From Galerina marginata (lineage: Eukaryota > Basidiomycota > Agaricomycetes > Agaricales > Galerinaceae), in assembly GCA_023014335.1 (NCBI GenBank), contig JAECYW010000009.1, forward strand, positions 1,798,001 through 1,862,000: a DNA stretch of 64,000 nucleotides, in the 5' to 3' direction. Positions 49,573 to 63,700 of the stretch are shown piece by piece (position 1 is the first letter of the stretch; each line of letters begins with the position of its first letter). A program made the translations under genes and the position numbers. The notes below the pieces were generated by a model. It was not told where the DNA came from. It saw only the letters and a list, made by a program, of their open reading frames with translations, and made no database searches.

Positions 49573-52001
49573 ATGTCTGATTTCGAAGATGACATTGATG
49601 ACCAGCTGCTGGAACTAGCTGGCGCTACGGAGAAGAAAAAGAAGAGGAGGCAGCAGCCCTCTGGTGGGAGCGCTGGTGCAGGTGCAGGTGGTGCTGGGGG
49701 CAGTGGGAAGGCCGCTGGGGGCAGTAAGAAGCGGAAAGCTGAGTATGTACTTTTTGCCTTTCCTTCTCTTGTTCTCTCTCCTCCGAACCCGAGAGCTTGC
49801 ACTATATCTGGTTCAATTAAACCAGGGATTCAAATTCGACTGTTTGTCTGCACGCTCAACTCAGCACGCTGACATGCCACTCTTTGTTTTTTTTTTTCCA
49901 GGCGCCTCGAAAGCGACTCGGACAATGACGTCGAGAGCGAAGATGAGGTCGTAGATCCGTATCCTCTGGAAGGAAAATATAAAGACGAGGCTGACAAACG
50001 AGAGTGCGTTGGCCTTTGCCCTTTTCCTCGTGGTTGTGCCACTTGTTGACTTGCGTGCATTCCGTCCTACCTTTTGCCTATGCCACTTGGTCTCAATGTT
50101 ACTCTCGGACCCGCCTCTTCACTTTATATCTCAACGTGTTCGCAATCTTCCTCTATACCTCGCGGATTGCCCTCGAAACTTGACGCCACACCGAAAGGCT
50201 CCTGGCAATGACCGAGTTCCAGCGCGAACAGATCCTCGAGGAACGTGCGGGCGAGCGACAGAGCATGTTGAATGCCAAGGCTCTCGCGAATTTGCTAAGG
50301 CAGCAGCAGCGTGGTGGCACTGCGAATATGGACGATAGTGTGGCGCGGGCCGCCAAACGTATGTTTGCTTCCAACGATGCGAACTTGGTTATGACTGCCA
50401 TACTGACTCAGTTATCTTCCGCAGGGCAACATACGGCTAGGGGAGCTACGAAAGAGAAGGCACAAAGACTGGACGAGCTGAAAGCGAAACGAAAAGCGAA
50501 GGATGACAAGAAACGCGTCAGTTTATATTGTCCGCTTCTCCTCTAACGATTGCATTAATTCCCCTTGCCTTTCCAGACTAAAGGTTCTTCCCCATCCCAA
50601 AGACAAGAAAGATCTTCCTCACCGCAGGATATGGATATTTCCGACTCGGAATCGGAGGACGGCCAAATTACGAAGACGGAGCAGGAGGAAGAGAGGCTGC
50701 TAAGCCTTGGCTCCGGGTACGACTCGCACAGGAAAAACCGCAAGGAAGAGTCGGCAGAGGTGCCGTGTACAATGGCGGATTTGGAGGGGTGCAGGCTTAC
50801 GCGAGATGCGATTGCGAAGCATTGTATAAAGCCTTGGTTCCAGGATTATGTTTCTGGTAGGTTTTTTCCTTTGTTCTTTGAGAAGTTGAAATGAATGTCT
50901 TTTTTTTTGTTATGCCGTAGGCGGATGGGTGCGGTATCTCATTGGACAGGAGTCAAATGGAACACCAGTGTACAGAATATGCCAGGTCAAGGGTAAGTGT
51001 CTTCCCGTTAGGCTGAAATGTTGTTGCGTTTGTTACGTATGATGTTGACGTGACTTTTACAGATCTTGCACAGGACTTTGTGAAGCCCTACAAGATCAAT
51101 GAAAAGACGATCAATCAGGCGTTCGAGCTGAAACACGGCAAGAGTGTAAAAATATTTAATATGGACAAGGTGTCGAATGCACCTTTCCTCGAGGTTGGTT
51201 TGAGTTATAATCAGAGTTGATGGTGTCTTACTTGTGCTGTTTTTAGAAAGAGTATGATAGACTGGTGAAGGTTTGTGCTGGTGAAGATGTCAAGATGCCT
51301 ACAAAGCAGGCTCTGGAGAAAAAAGTCGCGCAGATGGGAAAACTTGTTGCTCAGCCTATGACTGAGGTCAGTTTTTTTTTGGTATGGATTAAGTTTTTAC
51401 TGACTAGGGAGCAGGGTGATATTACTGCAATGCTGGCGCGTAAGGACCAACTCCAGGGAGCCAAGAACAAAGGCCTGAGCGCGCTAGAGCGATCGTCGTT
51501 AAACCAGAAACGAACTCTGGCCATGCGTCGGCACGATCGCGCTGAAGTTGCGGAGATCGACGTGATGCTGGCAGAAGATGCTGCGAACGCACCTGAGCCC
51601 GTGAGGAGCGGGGACTCCGACATGCTTGCGAAGGTAAATGAACGAAACCGGAAAGCGAACATGGAATCTGTACGCAAGGCCGAGGTGTTTGAGGCCGAGC
51701 GCAAGAGGCGAGAACGCAAGCTTGCATCGCAGAACGGTGGGACCTCGACGCCCATTGATCCCAGCGCTCGCCTGAAGATCTTGCCTCGGACATTCAACTC
51801 CAATACACCGACGACAAGGTCTGTACTTTTATTACTTCGTTGGGATGGTCATTGACGTTCTCCAGGCCCGGGACCCCCGTTGTGAACGAGAAGGCGGCGA
51901 CACTGAACGCCGCAATTGCAGGGAAGGCGCCAGTGAAAAGCACCAGTTCGTTCGAGGCATCATTGATCGAGAACATAGAGATTGACCTGGGCGACTTTTG
52001 A
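49573..52001 (+). CDS. RTF1: RTF1, Paf1 complex subunit with Plus3 domain
   Basis: RTF1 couples the Paf1 elongation complex to chromatin. It stimulates H2B ubiquitylation and binds Spt5 through its Plus3 domain. The start MSDFEDDIDDQLLELAGATE (49573) is a typical Rtf1 opening. A Lys/Gly/Ser-rich segment, an acidic segment ending DPYPLEGKYKDEADKRE and then LAMTEFQREQILEERAGERQ follow. The Plus3 domain is spread over exons at 50.75-51.3 kb: DLEGCRLTRDAIAKHCIKPW, GWVRYLIGQESNGTPVYRIC, KPYKINEKTINQAFELKHGK and FNMDKVSNAPFLE. A helical region follows (LNQKRTLAMRRHDRAEVAEI). The gene ends SLIENIEIDLGDF with TGA at 51999-52001. It looks complete. It is followed 158 bp later by an Sds3-like gene on the same strand. 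Confidence 0.95.
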
Positions 52002-52159
52002 TTTGTTACATAATGCATTGTGTAGATAAGATAAGATAATGAAAAGATTCGCCGGAAATGGAAGTCTGAACCTAAAAGTGATTCTCGCGCACGCCCCCAT
52101 TCGATCCTGTTTGTCTACATACAACATCCTACAATAGCCCTTGCTCGTCGTCCACAGCG

Positions 52160-54950
52160 ATGGCGAGCTCAACTCTCTCCCTCGGCTCCCTCAGCTCAGC
52201 GTCGCCCTCCCCGTCCCCGCCACCATCCAAGCGCATCCCCTTGCCCAACTTCACTTCACCCAAGAAGACGACCACCCCCTCGGCCGCCACAGCAGCACTC
52301 GACTCCGGCTCCGAGCTCTCCGAGCTCACAGACGACGACCAAGACGCATCGGGTGCCCCAGACAAACGAGTAGCACCTCCAGCAGCCCCCTCCTCGTCCA
52401 AGCTCACCCAGGGGGGTTCAAGTGATGACGACGATGATCCCGCACGTCCGCCACCGCACACCGGCTCGTCTACTTCGAGGACTGCTGGCCGCGGCAAGCA
52501 CCAGCGCTCTTCTTCTTCGCGCCGCGGTGCTATCGGACGCAAGAAAAGGAACAGCATCGTGCCTGCGCCTATGTGGGGCTGGGCCGAGTCCAAGGCGTCT
52601 GCTAGCACCGCGCCTGCTGAGGAGGAGGAGGAAGAGGATACAGCCGGTCCCCCTAAAGCCATGGAAGAAGAGGAGGAAGAGGAAGAAGAGTCAGAGGAAA
52701 ACGAGGGGGACGAGGAGGACGAAGACAATCACGGAGACGAACTGACGCCTCTGCAGAGGGAAATTGAAAGAGGGAATGCCGCCCTCAATCAAAGACGAAT
52801 AGCTGCAACACAACACCGCGGACGAGTTGGCCACCGTTTCTTTGGTCGCGGTTATCGTGGGTTTCCTGGTAAAAGTGCTGCAGTCCAAGCCCAGCGAGAA
52901 AAGGCATGGGCGGCGCGACTACGCAAAGATATGTTACAGGACGAACCCGAGGATGCAAGCGAAGAATACGACCATGAAAACGAGGAAGAGGCTGATGAAC
53001 CCGAAAAACGAGCACGCCAGTTTGCTGGATCCGCCAAACGCGGCGGGAAGCCGGAGAATGTTGAGGACGACGATGACCGTCCCCTCGTCAATGGCGATGA
53101 CCACAATGACGGGTCTGCCTCTGGCTCTGAATACGCCTCAACAAAGAAGAAACGCCCTGTTAAGGCTCGTGTAGCACATATACGTCCAAAGAAACGGAAA
53201 GACAATGCCAGCGACGATCGCAGTGGCTCGGAACATCCAGCCCCATCAAAGACGAAGAAGAACGGAACCAAGGTCCAGCAACGTCAGCAAGTTAAACACA
53301 ACAATGACGACGCCAATTCAGACGCTCTCAGCGTTGGCGGAGACAATTCCACCGAGTCCGAAGACGATCTTCCACTTCCACCCCCACCCAACCCAATTTC
53401 ACCACTATCCCCTTCCAGGGCTGCAGCGAACGCTGGCCTGAAACCTCTATCTGCCATCGCCAGTTCCGCCGCTGCGAACTCTGCAGCAGAAGCTCTGTCC
53501 GCATTAGCTGCCATCGCCGAAGCCGTTGACCCCACCTCTCCTTCGGCTCACAAGGTCGCATCCATCAATGCCGCCGCCGTTTCAGCCTCTATCATGGCTG
53601 GAGCCGCTTCTGTCGAACAACCGCCTGCTCCGGCTTCGGACTCGTTTGGATCTGGTCCAGCCATTCCCTCTGATGCTGTGTCGCGTTCGAGATTTCATAC
53701 TCCCGACGATGTCAAGTCTGAGGCGGAACTCAGCCCAGATGAGTCGAAGCCCGTCAGAGGGCGAGGCAGCCGTGGCGGAAAGGGTGGTGCTAAAGGCGGT
53801 AGGGGGAAATTCCGAGGAAAGGCCTCTGCCCCTGCGACCGACAAGAAGGATCCTCCTCTTAAAGTCAACGGAACCACCCCTGCCTCGCACACTGCTGATC
53901 CGGAGCCCGCATCTCCTCTACCGCCAACACCGTCAACGAAGAAGGGCCCGCCTCCGCCTTTGGATCTTAAAATTGACACTACATTCAATGATCCGGCGGG
54001 TAAACCTGTTATTGACACTGCCGACCAAGATATGGAGGTCGATGGTGTTGAAGACGAGGTCAATGATCGGTCTATGGAAGATCCAGATGTTTCTATGGAA
54101 GTTGAGGATCCCGAGGAAGAAGAGGACGAGGAGGAAGAGGAAGATGACGGAGAAGATGAACAGTCTATCCGTGATGAGGAGGAGGAAGCAGACCACATCG
54201 ACGACGAAGCTGGTGATGCGGACCAGGATGCGGATGAGGAGGCCATCGAGGGCGAAGGCGACGGTGATGATAACGAAGGTGACGGCGATGACGACCAGGA
54301 GCAGGAGAATGAAAACGGGAATGACCCAGATGCTGCTGAGGTCGAGGAGGAGAATGAGGAGGGTGAAGAGGGCGAGAACGAAGAGGAGCCCTCGCCTGGT
54401 GAAGCAGACGCCGATGTGGACGATCATGAGAGCGACCTGCAACCTGCACATCGCGCGGAAGCGCTTGACGTGCTGGCGACCATCGAGCTCAAGTTTGCCC
54501 TGTTGAGAGAGAGGGTGTACGTGGAAAAAATGGAGAGCCTGGCCTGGGAGGAGATGATGGTCCAGTCCGGTATGTTTTGTTTCCTTTGGCCTTGCGCGAT
54601 AATGACCTTACATTCATTTCTACTAGGAACTCATCCCGAAATGCTTCATCTCCAGCGGGAATTGTCTCAGCGACGGGATAAACGCCTAGAACTTGCTTCA
54701 AGGAAACGTTCTTATGAGGTTGCAAACGCTGTAACAAGACGAAAAGCTGACGAGTCCGGCGTCTGGAGTTGGTGGAAGGTAATCGCATTTCATTTACCTC
54801 CGACATGCGATGTTCTAATTATTTTTATTTAATCAATCGCAGTTCACAAGGGATGAGCTGCAAACTGATATGATCGCTGAGACCAGCCGGAAACGAAGAC
54901 GACTAGAAAGGGAGCGTCGGGTAGTAGAAAGACCTCAGCCGAGTTCGTAG
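52160..54950 (+). CDS. Sds3-like subunit of Rpd3L histone deacetylase complex
   Basis: Three exons (52160-54569, 54627-54778, 54843-54950) join in frame to 889 residues. The start is MASSTLSLGSLSSASPSPSP. Most of the protein is low complexity: Ser/Pro, a Lys/Arg-rich nuclear-signal-like patch (RRGAIGRKKRNSIV), several Asp/Glu runs, an Ala-rich stretch, an RGRGSRGGKGGAKGGRG segment and a long acidic block (about residues 620-760). The conserved part is the C-terminal Sds3/BRMS1/Dep1 helical region: LDVLATIELKFALLRERVYV, THPEMLHLQRELSQRRDKRL and ELASRKRSYEVANAVTRRKA. In known family members this scaffolds Rpd3/Sin3 deacetylase assembly. It is much longer than yeast Sds3, because of the disordered N terminus. 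Confidence 0.82.
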
Positions 54951-55187
54951 TGTTTTATTGTCTCACATTTTTCGACCTATAACAAAGTGTTCATTCTAGT
55001 TCGACGGATCCCTCATCCACCCCACATTGACATCCACAATCCACCCCCATTGCCAAACCTCCGCAAAATCATCAAATCACACCCTTTCGGATCAAGGAAG
55101 CAAAACAAATCCGATACCCACCACCACCACACGCACTCCCAGTACCCGAAATCTCTTGTCTATCCCGAGATATCGACGCTTTCTGCA

Positions 55188-57776
55188 ATGGATATCAATG
55201 CCGATTTGGAGTTTTTATTTCAGAACCGCAAAATGCCTACCACATACGATATGCAGCAGCCAGCGCATCCTCAACATCCGCACCATTATTCGCAATACCC
55301 TCCGTCCCATCAGCAGAGAAATGGGCCGGGTTTGGGCATGTCTGGGCCTGCTGGGATGGGCGGCATAAACATGAGCAAATCGTCTAGTATAGGCATGGGT
55401 ATGACGAATGGTGTTCTTGGGCCGCAGCCGCCTTCACAGATGTCTTCGTCATCTATGATGGGGCCGCCTCCTGGTTCTATGCACCAACACGCGCCGCAGC
55501 ACGGAATGGGGTATGATCAATACACGGATATGCCCCCCTCATACGGACCAGGAGGCCCTCCGCCTCCTTCAGGTCGTCTGAGAGACCAATACCAGACTCA
55601 AGGGCCTGGTGGTCCGCTATCGCTTGGCCCCCCGGCTGCACAGCGAGAAAGCATGAATCCCTACCCGAGCTTCTCGGGTTCAGGTGGGCGAGTTCAGCAG
55701 TCTCATCATGGACCGCTGGGGCATGGGCACGGAGGTGGATATCCTGGAGAGAGAGATCACGAAATGGGCTCAGTTGGTCCCGGAGGAGGACCAGGAAACA
55801 CAACGGGGGTTGGGCATCAGATCTTGCCTCATCATCCATACTTTGGACAGGGCAGTATCGGCCCGGGCGGGGGACCGCCGCCTCAACAATCGTCGTCGGC
55901 TTCGCATGTACCTGGCAGCCACCATGCTAAGGGCATGAACGGGCGACGGTCAATGTCGCCCGTCCGTCTTTTGAATGGAGCAGGACCAGGCTCTGGTTCG
56001 AAAGCGAATGGTAGTTGGATAGGCACAAGCTCCGGCATGGGTTATCATCTTGGGGGTGGCGGAAAGGGGGGAGAATGGGATGCAAGGATGATGTACGAGG
56101 AGGAGGAGAGGGAAAGAGTGATGCGGGAAAGAGAACGCGACAGGAAGAGGGATGACAGAGAGAGGGAGAGGGAGAAGGAACTGCGGGAACGCGAACGGGA
56201 TAGGGATAGGGATATGGAGCGAGACAGGCGACAACGGGAACACCATCAAGAGGCGCTGGAGAGAGAGAGACAGCGCGACCTTCAGCACCTGCAGCAGCAG
56301 CATCACCGACAAAGCAGCACTCTGCCGGGTTCTTCCCATGCTAGCCTATCGCACCTGCATGCTGGTGGTGCAGTTGGGCCATCGGCACAAGGGTCGGGCG
56401 TCGCTCCGCATCATCATGGACCTCATCATCATCACCGTGCTCATCACCACCACGTCGTACATCATCATCATCACCCACAAGGACAAGGTTCCCAACATGC
56501 CTCCTCATCTCTGCCGCCGTCTGGGGGCGGTGGAGGCGTTCCTCCCATTATTCACAGTCCAAGGGATTACGACAGGCCGCCGCTGTCTTTGCTTCCAGGT
56601 TCGGGACCTGGACATGGTCACCCCACTGAAGTTATCACACTGTCATCGGGCAAGAACCCGCAACCACCTACGGGACCAAGAGACAGAGACTCTGGTCACT
56701 GGCCATCAAAGAGCTCTGAAGAGCACCACCATCCGTCTCACCTTGACTACCGCGAAAGAGACCGGGATATCCGAGATAGAGATGTACGCAAGATCCTCTC
56801 TCACTCTCAACGGCAATCATCTGGTCCACCGATGGTACCTTTTGATGACCGGGGCGATCGTCCGATGGCTACGCCTTTTGTTATGGCGTCAAGTCAGACC
56901 ATGCAGCAGACTGCTGCTGGCATGTCAGGTCCGCATCTGAATGGTTCAGGATTAACCAGTTCAACTTCTTCACCAAGAGGCCCGTCATGGAATACCCCAG
57001 CCGCATCGGATGACCCATCTTATAGAATGCCGACGTCGTCCTCTGGCCCGCCTCCTCCGGGACACATCGGCTCATCACATGACGTACATTCTCGTTCACC
57101 AGTGCAAGGACACCGATATCCTGGCCCGCCTCATTCTTCTATGGGTCGTATGCCCAGCGGTAACTCTTCAACCCATCATCACAGGCCGTCATCTCCGCCG
57201 ATGCCAACACCGAATCGCTCCAGAGCTCCTCGGAGTCCATCTTACTCAACCTCGATACCAAATGCTCACCGTTCACCATTATTGAGGTACGCTTTCGAGA
57301 TCACCTTTTCATTCCTTATAAAATGCTGACTCATCTTATCTCTGTGCAGTCCAAAAACGCGGCCCTTATCGCCGCCTCCAAGCAACAGCTCCAAACCACA
57401 ACTTCTCTCGGGACCTCCTACTGGTCCGGGATATTCTTCGTCCCCCCACCTTTCCGGCCCTGGCCGAACCTCTACTCCGACCGGACACCACCTACCGCCC
57501 ACATCGTCAGCATCATTGGGTACCCATACGCCAATCCAATCGGAGGTGGTGAAAAACGGCAGCTTACCTTCATTTGTGGTTGGTAGCCGCACTGAATCGC
57601 CCCTCATGGCGTCACTGCATGCTCCCCTGTCGGGTAGCTCTGGGCGACCAAGCGCTAATGGTATGAGCGGAAACGGGGGTAATCCTGATCGGGATCGGAT
57701 AGACAGAGAACGGCACACGGGAATCGGTACCTCTTCAGTGCCTCATCCTCCTCCGCCGTCCAAGCTCAGTGCATAG
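55188..57776 (+). CDS. Low-complexity His/Gly/Pro/Ser-rich protein with Arg-Glu repeat
   Basis: Two exons (55188-57286, 57350-57776) give 841 residues, starting MDINADLEFLFQNRKMPTTY. The frame is open upstream to 54987, but that would nearly abut the previous stop, and MDINADLEFLF is the first protein-like start. Order of regions: Gly/Pro/Ser/Met/Gln-rich; about residues 300-370 a charged helix of RERERDR type (mixed-charge alternation); Gln/His tracts including runs of four and five His; then Ser/Pro-rich to SVPHPPPPSKLSA. There is no folded domain, membrane segment or catalytic motif. Such proteins are often nuclear and condensate-forming. Its position next to RTF1 and the Sds3-like gene is suggestive only. 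Confidence 0.72.
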
Positions 57777-60700
57777 ACCCACTCGGGATCGAGCACGCGC
57801 CTATTGTACCTGCCTTTCTCTTTATAATACCTGTTGGTATGGAGCGGTCTGTTGTAATTCCGGGATGTCTCTTTTTACTCTATTTATCCCTTGGCATCGC
57901 GTCGTCATTTCTCGTTACTTTACACTCTAAACTCTTGCTTTCTATTTAGTCTGCCTGTCTCTAGTCGCCTCTTTGTTTTTTTAACTTGTTCCGTCTAGTT
58001 TTTTGTCTTCCATATTATAAGCAGCGCCAATACAATTCGGCGTTGCTCCTGGTATTTCTATCATTTCGAGATATACCTCGTCCATATACATATACAGCAC
58101 ACTAAGTAATTAATTCCATCACACTCCAGTTTAAGTACTCAACGGAAGAATTGGGATGAGATGCTTCGGCAATTAGGAGGGAAATTAAGGCGAGAAGTGC
58201 CAAGGAAAAGTGGGAAGTTGTGTAATTGTGTTCTCTACTGAAGGTGGCGCTGCTCACTACTCATCCGACAGGAATAGCCCGGGGACATAAAGTGAAACGA
58301 ATCTCGGCAAGTTGAAGGAGCTTCGGTTTCATTCTTTCAGAGCATATCAACGGGACTTAAGATCTCGGAGGAAATTGTCGGGATGCGCCACACTCCGGCG
58401 ATCAAATAAAACGCTTAACTTCCGAACCCGCGTTACTTGCCATTCAGAATGAAGATACCAATTTTACCTCATGCATTTTGGATCTCGACCGCAGGGTGTT
58501 TTAATTTTTTATGCTCTTGAACAGAATATCCGATGTTCATTCCCCGAAAGCCTCAAAGTTGCATCGTTTCTCACCCCGGTCAAATTTCAAAAGCCCGCGG
58601 AGTTAATTATTTAAGCGCCCATGACAGCTTCGTCAATTGGGACTGACAGTGGATGACCTTTTATCCAACCTTTATTTTAGCCAGCTTACAAACAGTGATT
58701 GACCTCGACATATCCAAAAGCACACAAGCCGGGTCTCATCTCATGATCCCTTGTCAATCCCTTGTCCTTCCCATCCCAATCGGCAAACAGGTCCATCCCG
58801 GGCCACACTCTTTCAATATTTTGTTTTGTTCCAATCAGCGTCGATTACAATCCATGACTCATTCATGGTCATACACGCACGACATATGAACTTACGAAGC
58901 CTCAATCTCTTCGTATCCTCGAGTATTTTTTTCTTTCACTAGACCTGTGTAGTCCCTGTGATCAGCACGCCAGGCCGGGAATGAACGGGGGGTCGGCCCT
59001 TTTAATAGAGACAATAGAGGATAAACACAACTGCCTTTGAAGACATATATAAACTCTAGCACTTACTTAAACTTTCATTCTCACTAGTAACTCAGAGCCT
59101 TGTAATCGGGTTTGCCTCTCCTACCCTGTATGAAGTCTATTCCTTCCCGTTCACCTTCACTATGCGACTGTGCCTCATTTCTTCCTGCGCGCTACCTGTC
59201 ATCGACAACGGCCACGACAGTAGGGTAGGCGCCTGAGCCCACCCGACGAACCTCGCGTTGAATGCAGGCAGACGCAGGAGCAATAGTGCCTTTAAACGGC
59301 TGAGTAGGCATATCATTGTCCCTGGATTCAGACCAAGGGGGCCGTCATAGATATGGCATCTTGGGTGCTCATCAGGCGATGTCGGTATACCAGTTTATCA
59401 AGCCTTTGCTTCAGTTCATACAATATCCAGCCAGCTCCGTCTCGATCCCTCAATCGATCCGTTCACCATTGACTATCAAGGAGTTGTTGTTCAATCTCGA
59501 TATTTTACTATCAGTGACAGCACAGACCTGGCCATACAAATGACGTGGTTGAAAAAACCAGTGATCCGTATTAAAATACGACCCAATTGGTCGGAATTTG
59601 CCAACCTAGTCTCGTTGGTTGTGCCTTGGAATGTACGTGCAACGTCTCGAGTCGTGGGTCTGAGTTTTCCATGATACCTATGGGTCATTTGGCCTCCTAT
59701 GTTTTTCCTCCCACAGGGTTGAGGCTTGCCAGATTTCCACTTACCCACTTTCCTCATGACAGGCAGTAAACGAGGGTATTTACTGGGAGATACTTTACCC
59801 GCTTCACACACCCCGAGTTTAGATGTGCCAGTAGTCTCCGAAGCATTGGAGAGGAGAGTCTCCACGTATTTTTTTCATTCATCCTAAATGCCCCCATTTC
59901 GCTCACAAACCATACAATGCAGAGGAGCCCATTCAATATTCCCGGTGTAGATTAGATTTCAGGCCTCAAGCAGCGTCGGGGTCGAACCAATCATAGTCTA
60001 AGACACTTGTTCGCAGGACTTTCGTTCTCTCTCAGCTACTTTGCACTCACGCCACTTACATTCAAGTTTCCTACTTGGGTTCGCCTTCTCGTTATTTATC
60101 CCCTGGCTGTCGGATGGACGCTCGTGGCATTGAAGCTATTATATTTGATTTTATTCCCATTTCTCTCCTACACTCCGGTCCTCTTGGCTTCACAAGGCTT
60201 CGTCTAGTTTGCGCCGACGTTCGCCGAATTGTTCGCATCGACATACTTATAGAAGTGTCTTATTCGACCCCATATTTGGCATGCCTGGGAATGGAGGCTT
60301 TTTGAGGAGTCCGCTCCAGATAACGTGCAGGCACCAACAAACAGAAACCTGAATCGTGAAGACCACATGGGACGCCAAAGTGGCATGTGCCATCAGACTT
60401 TTTTGTCCCTCTGCTTTGACAACGTATGCATTATGCTCTGGTGACATGCTTTACTGGGTGGCCGGGACTAGGGACCATCCAAATCGTGACGGTTTAATAT
60501 TCCATCGTATGCGTTGGTCAACACCGTACTATTCGCCGATACTTCCTTTGCTCCGTTACATATCACCGTTATCCGGGACCTCAATGGCTCATCCTTGTTG
60601 TAACCTCCTTATTCATGGAAAGCGTGGTAGGTATAAACAAGATCCGAGGTCTGAGCATCTTAAATGTTGTGACTATTTAGTTATTTGTGCTTGGCGGAAT

Positions 60701-63700
60701 ATATGTACTCTTTAATTAGAAAATTTGAAGTTGCATTCTAACAATATTTTTCTTTTTGCCAGTCTATTGTTTGCGAGGAATTATTTAGCGCTCGTGACTA
60801 GTTGACTAACGACGCCATATTTTCGCAGTTTCCTCGTATATCTGCTATTCAGGACTCAGCTCGGCTTCTGAATAAAGGGTTTCCGAGGAAAATCCGATCC
60901 GATCACATATTGAGATTTGAGCCTGATAAGGCATGTGCAATCTTGGGCGGCAAAACTCTTTGCCTGTTGATCCTCGTCCTCATTGAAGAATTTAACAATA
61001 TATTCTACACCTAAGGAATCGCAGAGCTTTTACAGTGTTATTTGATTCCAACAAAGCCGCAGACCGTTTTATAGCAGGAATCCGACTCGAAGATTCTTAT
61101 TTAATGAAATGTGAAGTAGCGTAAGATCTCATACGGTGATATCAGTTATTTTGAGTTTTGTCACAAGGTCTGCCACGGATAACACCAATTTCTAGAATCC
61201 GGAAACTTGAAGTTGGGAGGAAAGGTACCAGTGGGAGATACTGAGTAGTTAGTCTCATGAGGCATTCACCATTTACTTCGAATGTTCGGACCGTTGTGCT
61301 ATTTGTAACTGGTTACGTGTTACTCTCCACCTTCCATTTGACGCATTGACAGCAGAGGAGGAGAAAGGGGATTATTATTCCCTCAACGTGTATGCAAAGG
61401 AAGGCCTTCTCAATGTTTTGTAAAGGTATCAGGCCGAACAGAAGACGAACTTTAATGTGAAACACTGGAGGGAATGCGCCACGCCATTGCCACGTTTCTC
61501 GTGGGTCAGTTAAAGTTAAAAGGCACGGCTTCATTCGAAGCCGCAGTGACTGTAAAATCCTTGTCCGATTCTACTACTCTATACGGCTGTTTCCTATTTT
61601 TGGACTTCAGAAACACATGGTTCAGGGTTGGGTGGGTGTTACGGTACAATCTTACGTCACTGATCAGGATCTGGATAGCGAACTTTTCATGTCTGGCTAG
61701 GTGCTTTCGTTGAACATCCCAGCGGTATGCCTAATTTTTTAGGTTGGCTTGAAATTTTTTGAGGTAGTTAGAGTACATTTATGTTGGATGACAGTGGGTA
61801 CCCCAACGTCTGTGTGTCAAGAAGAAAACAATATTAATTAAATTGTGCGCCATCTCATGATCTGCAGGATATTTTGGCTGTAATTTCATTTGAGTAATCA
61901 GGGAGGATACTCCGTGAATCGAACAGAAGGCTCGACAAGGAAAAGACAGAAGAGCTAAATAACCTGTCATCTGGGTTACATGACTTGGAGATTAGGAAAT
62001 GAATGGTCGGGTTGCAATTACTGGCCTGGCACCAAGGCATTTCTGATTCCAGAAAACATATTAATGAAAGCTTATTCTCAGCAAGGCCAGCTCGTTGATG
62101 GCTCAACAATTTCTGTCATGACTATACCCTCACTGTCTCCAAATTGTCACCGCCGATCAAAAAATTTTGCAGGTGAAGTTAACCTTTGTGCATTAGGGTA
62201 TGGCCCCTTCTGCTTGCGATTAGGCTACTCTATGTCGAGTCTTCGGCTATGGACCTATGTCCTTATCTGCTCGCCCAGGTTATGTTCCTGCAACGTTATG
62301 GGGCCTGTGGCATGTTAGAAGTCTCTAAGGGTTCTTCGGCGGAAAATGCGGAATCGTTGACGTTACCATAGTCGGATGTATGTCACCTCAGCGCCTTAAG
62401 CTTGACGCGCCTCAAGGGGATTTGTGATGAGATGACAAAAAGCCGGCCGCTGGCTGACTACGGCTTGGGAACCAATGTCAGTGGTGTAGTATTGTTGTAT
62501 ATTTCTACTACCATGATAGCCGTTCTTTCAGTGTTACCTTTTTACACCTCAAATTGAATGCTTCCCCATGATTAGCGCCGGGAGCTCGATCATCGGAAAT
62601 CGGGTAAGATCGGACCGCCACACACCGCTCCGAGGCGGCGTGTGATTTTGGAAAGTCTATTTGCTGATCACTATTCCGGCCAAGTGATCGAACCGAGGTC
62701 AACGAATTGTGGTTGCGCAGGAATTTTGGGTTGTGGCCAAGGCAGTTTAAAAGGTCGACTGGAAATTTTAGGCTAACCACCAACTAATGGCACTTGGTCT
62801 CAATTTAGCTCAGGCTCCCTTAAATTTGACTGAGCTCGGGTCAAAGTTTAATCAAGACATGATTCCACATTGTAGACGTTTTGAAGGTCCCGAGGACTGT
62901 CGCCGAGATTGTAAACAAGGTGTGAGACGTTGTAACATTCTTGGAGGTTATCTGGCAACACATAGAATATTTTTTAGCTTTCATTTTTCAAAAGGAAATT
63001 AGAAAAGAAGAGCCATGTGCATTTTCCTCAAAGGTGGTATCTCAAAGACAAGATTGTGCCTCGGGCTTCGTGTGGGCCAGCTTCTAGCTCGTCTAGTGGT
63101 CAGGGCGTTATTTGCGCAAGCAGGTGTATGTCGTGGTTGTTTACAAGACTGCCGACCCATTCCTTTTATGATCACTGGGACCTGGAAAGAAGCATCTTGT
63201 TTGCAGTCTAATTTTATATCTTGTCCTTTTGTCTTTTCGAACTCTCATCCCGATGGTAAATGTGATTGGAGGATAAGTAATATTTCGGATGCTCGTGGTC
63301 GGCTCAAGGCTTAAAATTTTGAAGGGAACGTCAATGACGCTTGTAGAGATTCCGTAAGGGTTACCGGCTCTTATCGTTCCAAGCCTAAGGTCCGAATCAT
63401 GCGAGCGAGGTGGATTAGAAACGGTTTTTCGGTCATTATAAATTCTTGAAGACATACGCAGTAATTGGGCGCGCCATAGTCGTGAAAAGGATAGGAATAT
63501 CGGTGCCGCATGGATAAATATTACCTGCCTGATGCTGGTAAGCTGTGTGACACCTGCGCGTGTCGCCATCCGCCGCTGTAAATCAAGTTTTACTGAATCT
63601 ATTTCGAGACTCAGGATTGCGGAGAAATCAAGCGTAAAGACTAGTTGATGCATCTGTCAGTCGATGATGACTATTCCAGAGGCATGAACAGTGCGATTGT

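Noticed and set aside
53695..54506. Long alternative frames opposite and beside the acidic gene
   Set aside because: They are shadows of the Asp/Glu-repeat coding sequence, giving Ser-, Arg- or Leu-rich nonsense.
59941..60010. tRNA-like T-arm word (GGTTCGACCCC on the minus strand)
   Set aside because: The flanking bases do not form a T stem, and no anticodon or acceptor stem can be placed at tRNA distances.
63141..63653. 170-codon minus-strand frame
   Set aside because: Composition resembles random sequence, no motif is present, and overlapping frames exist on the other strand.
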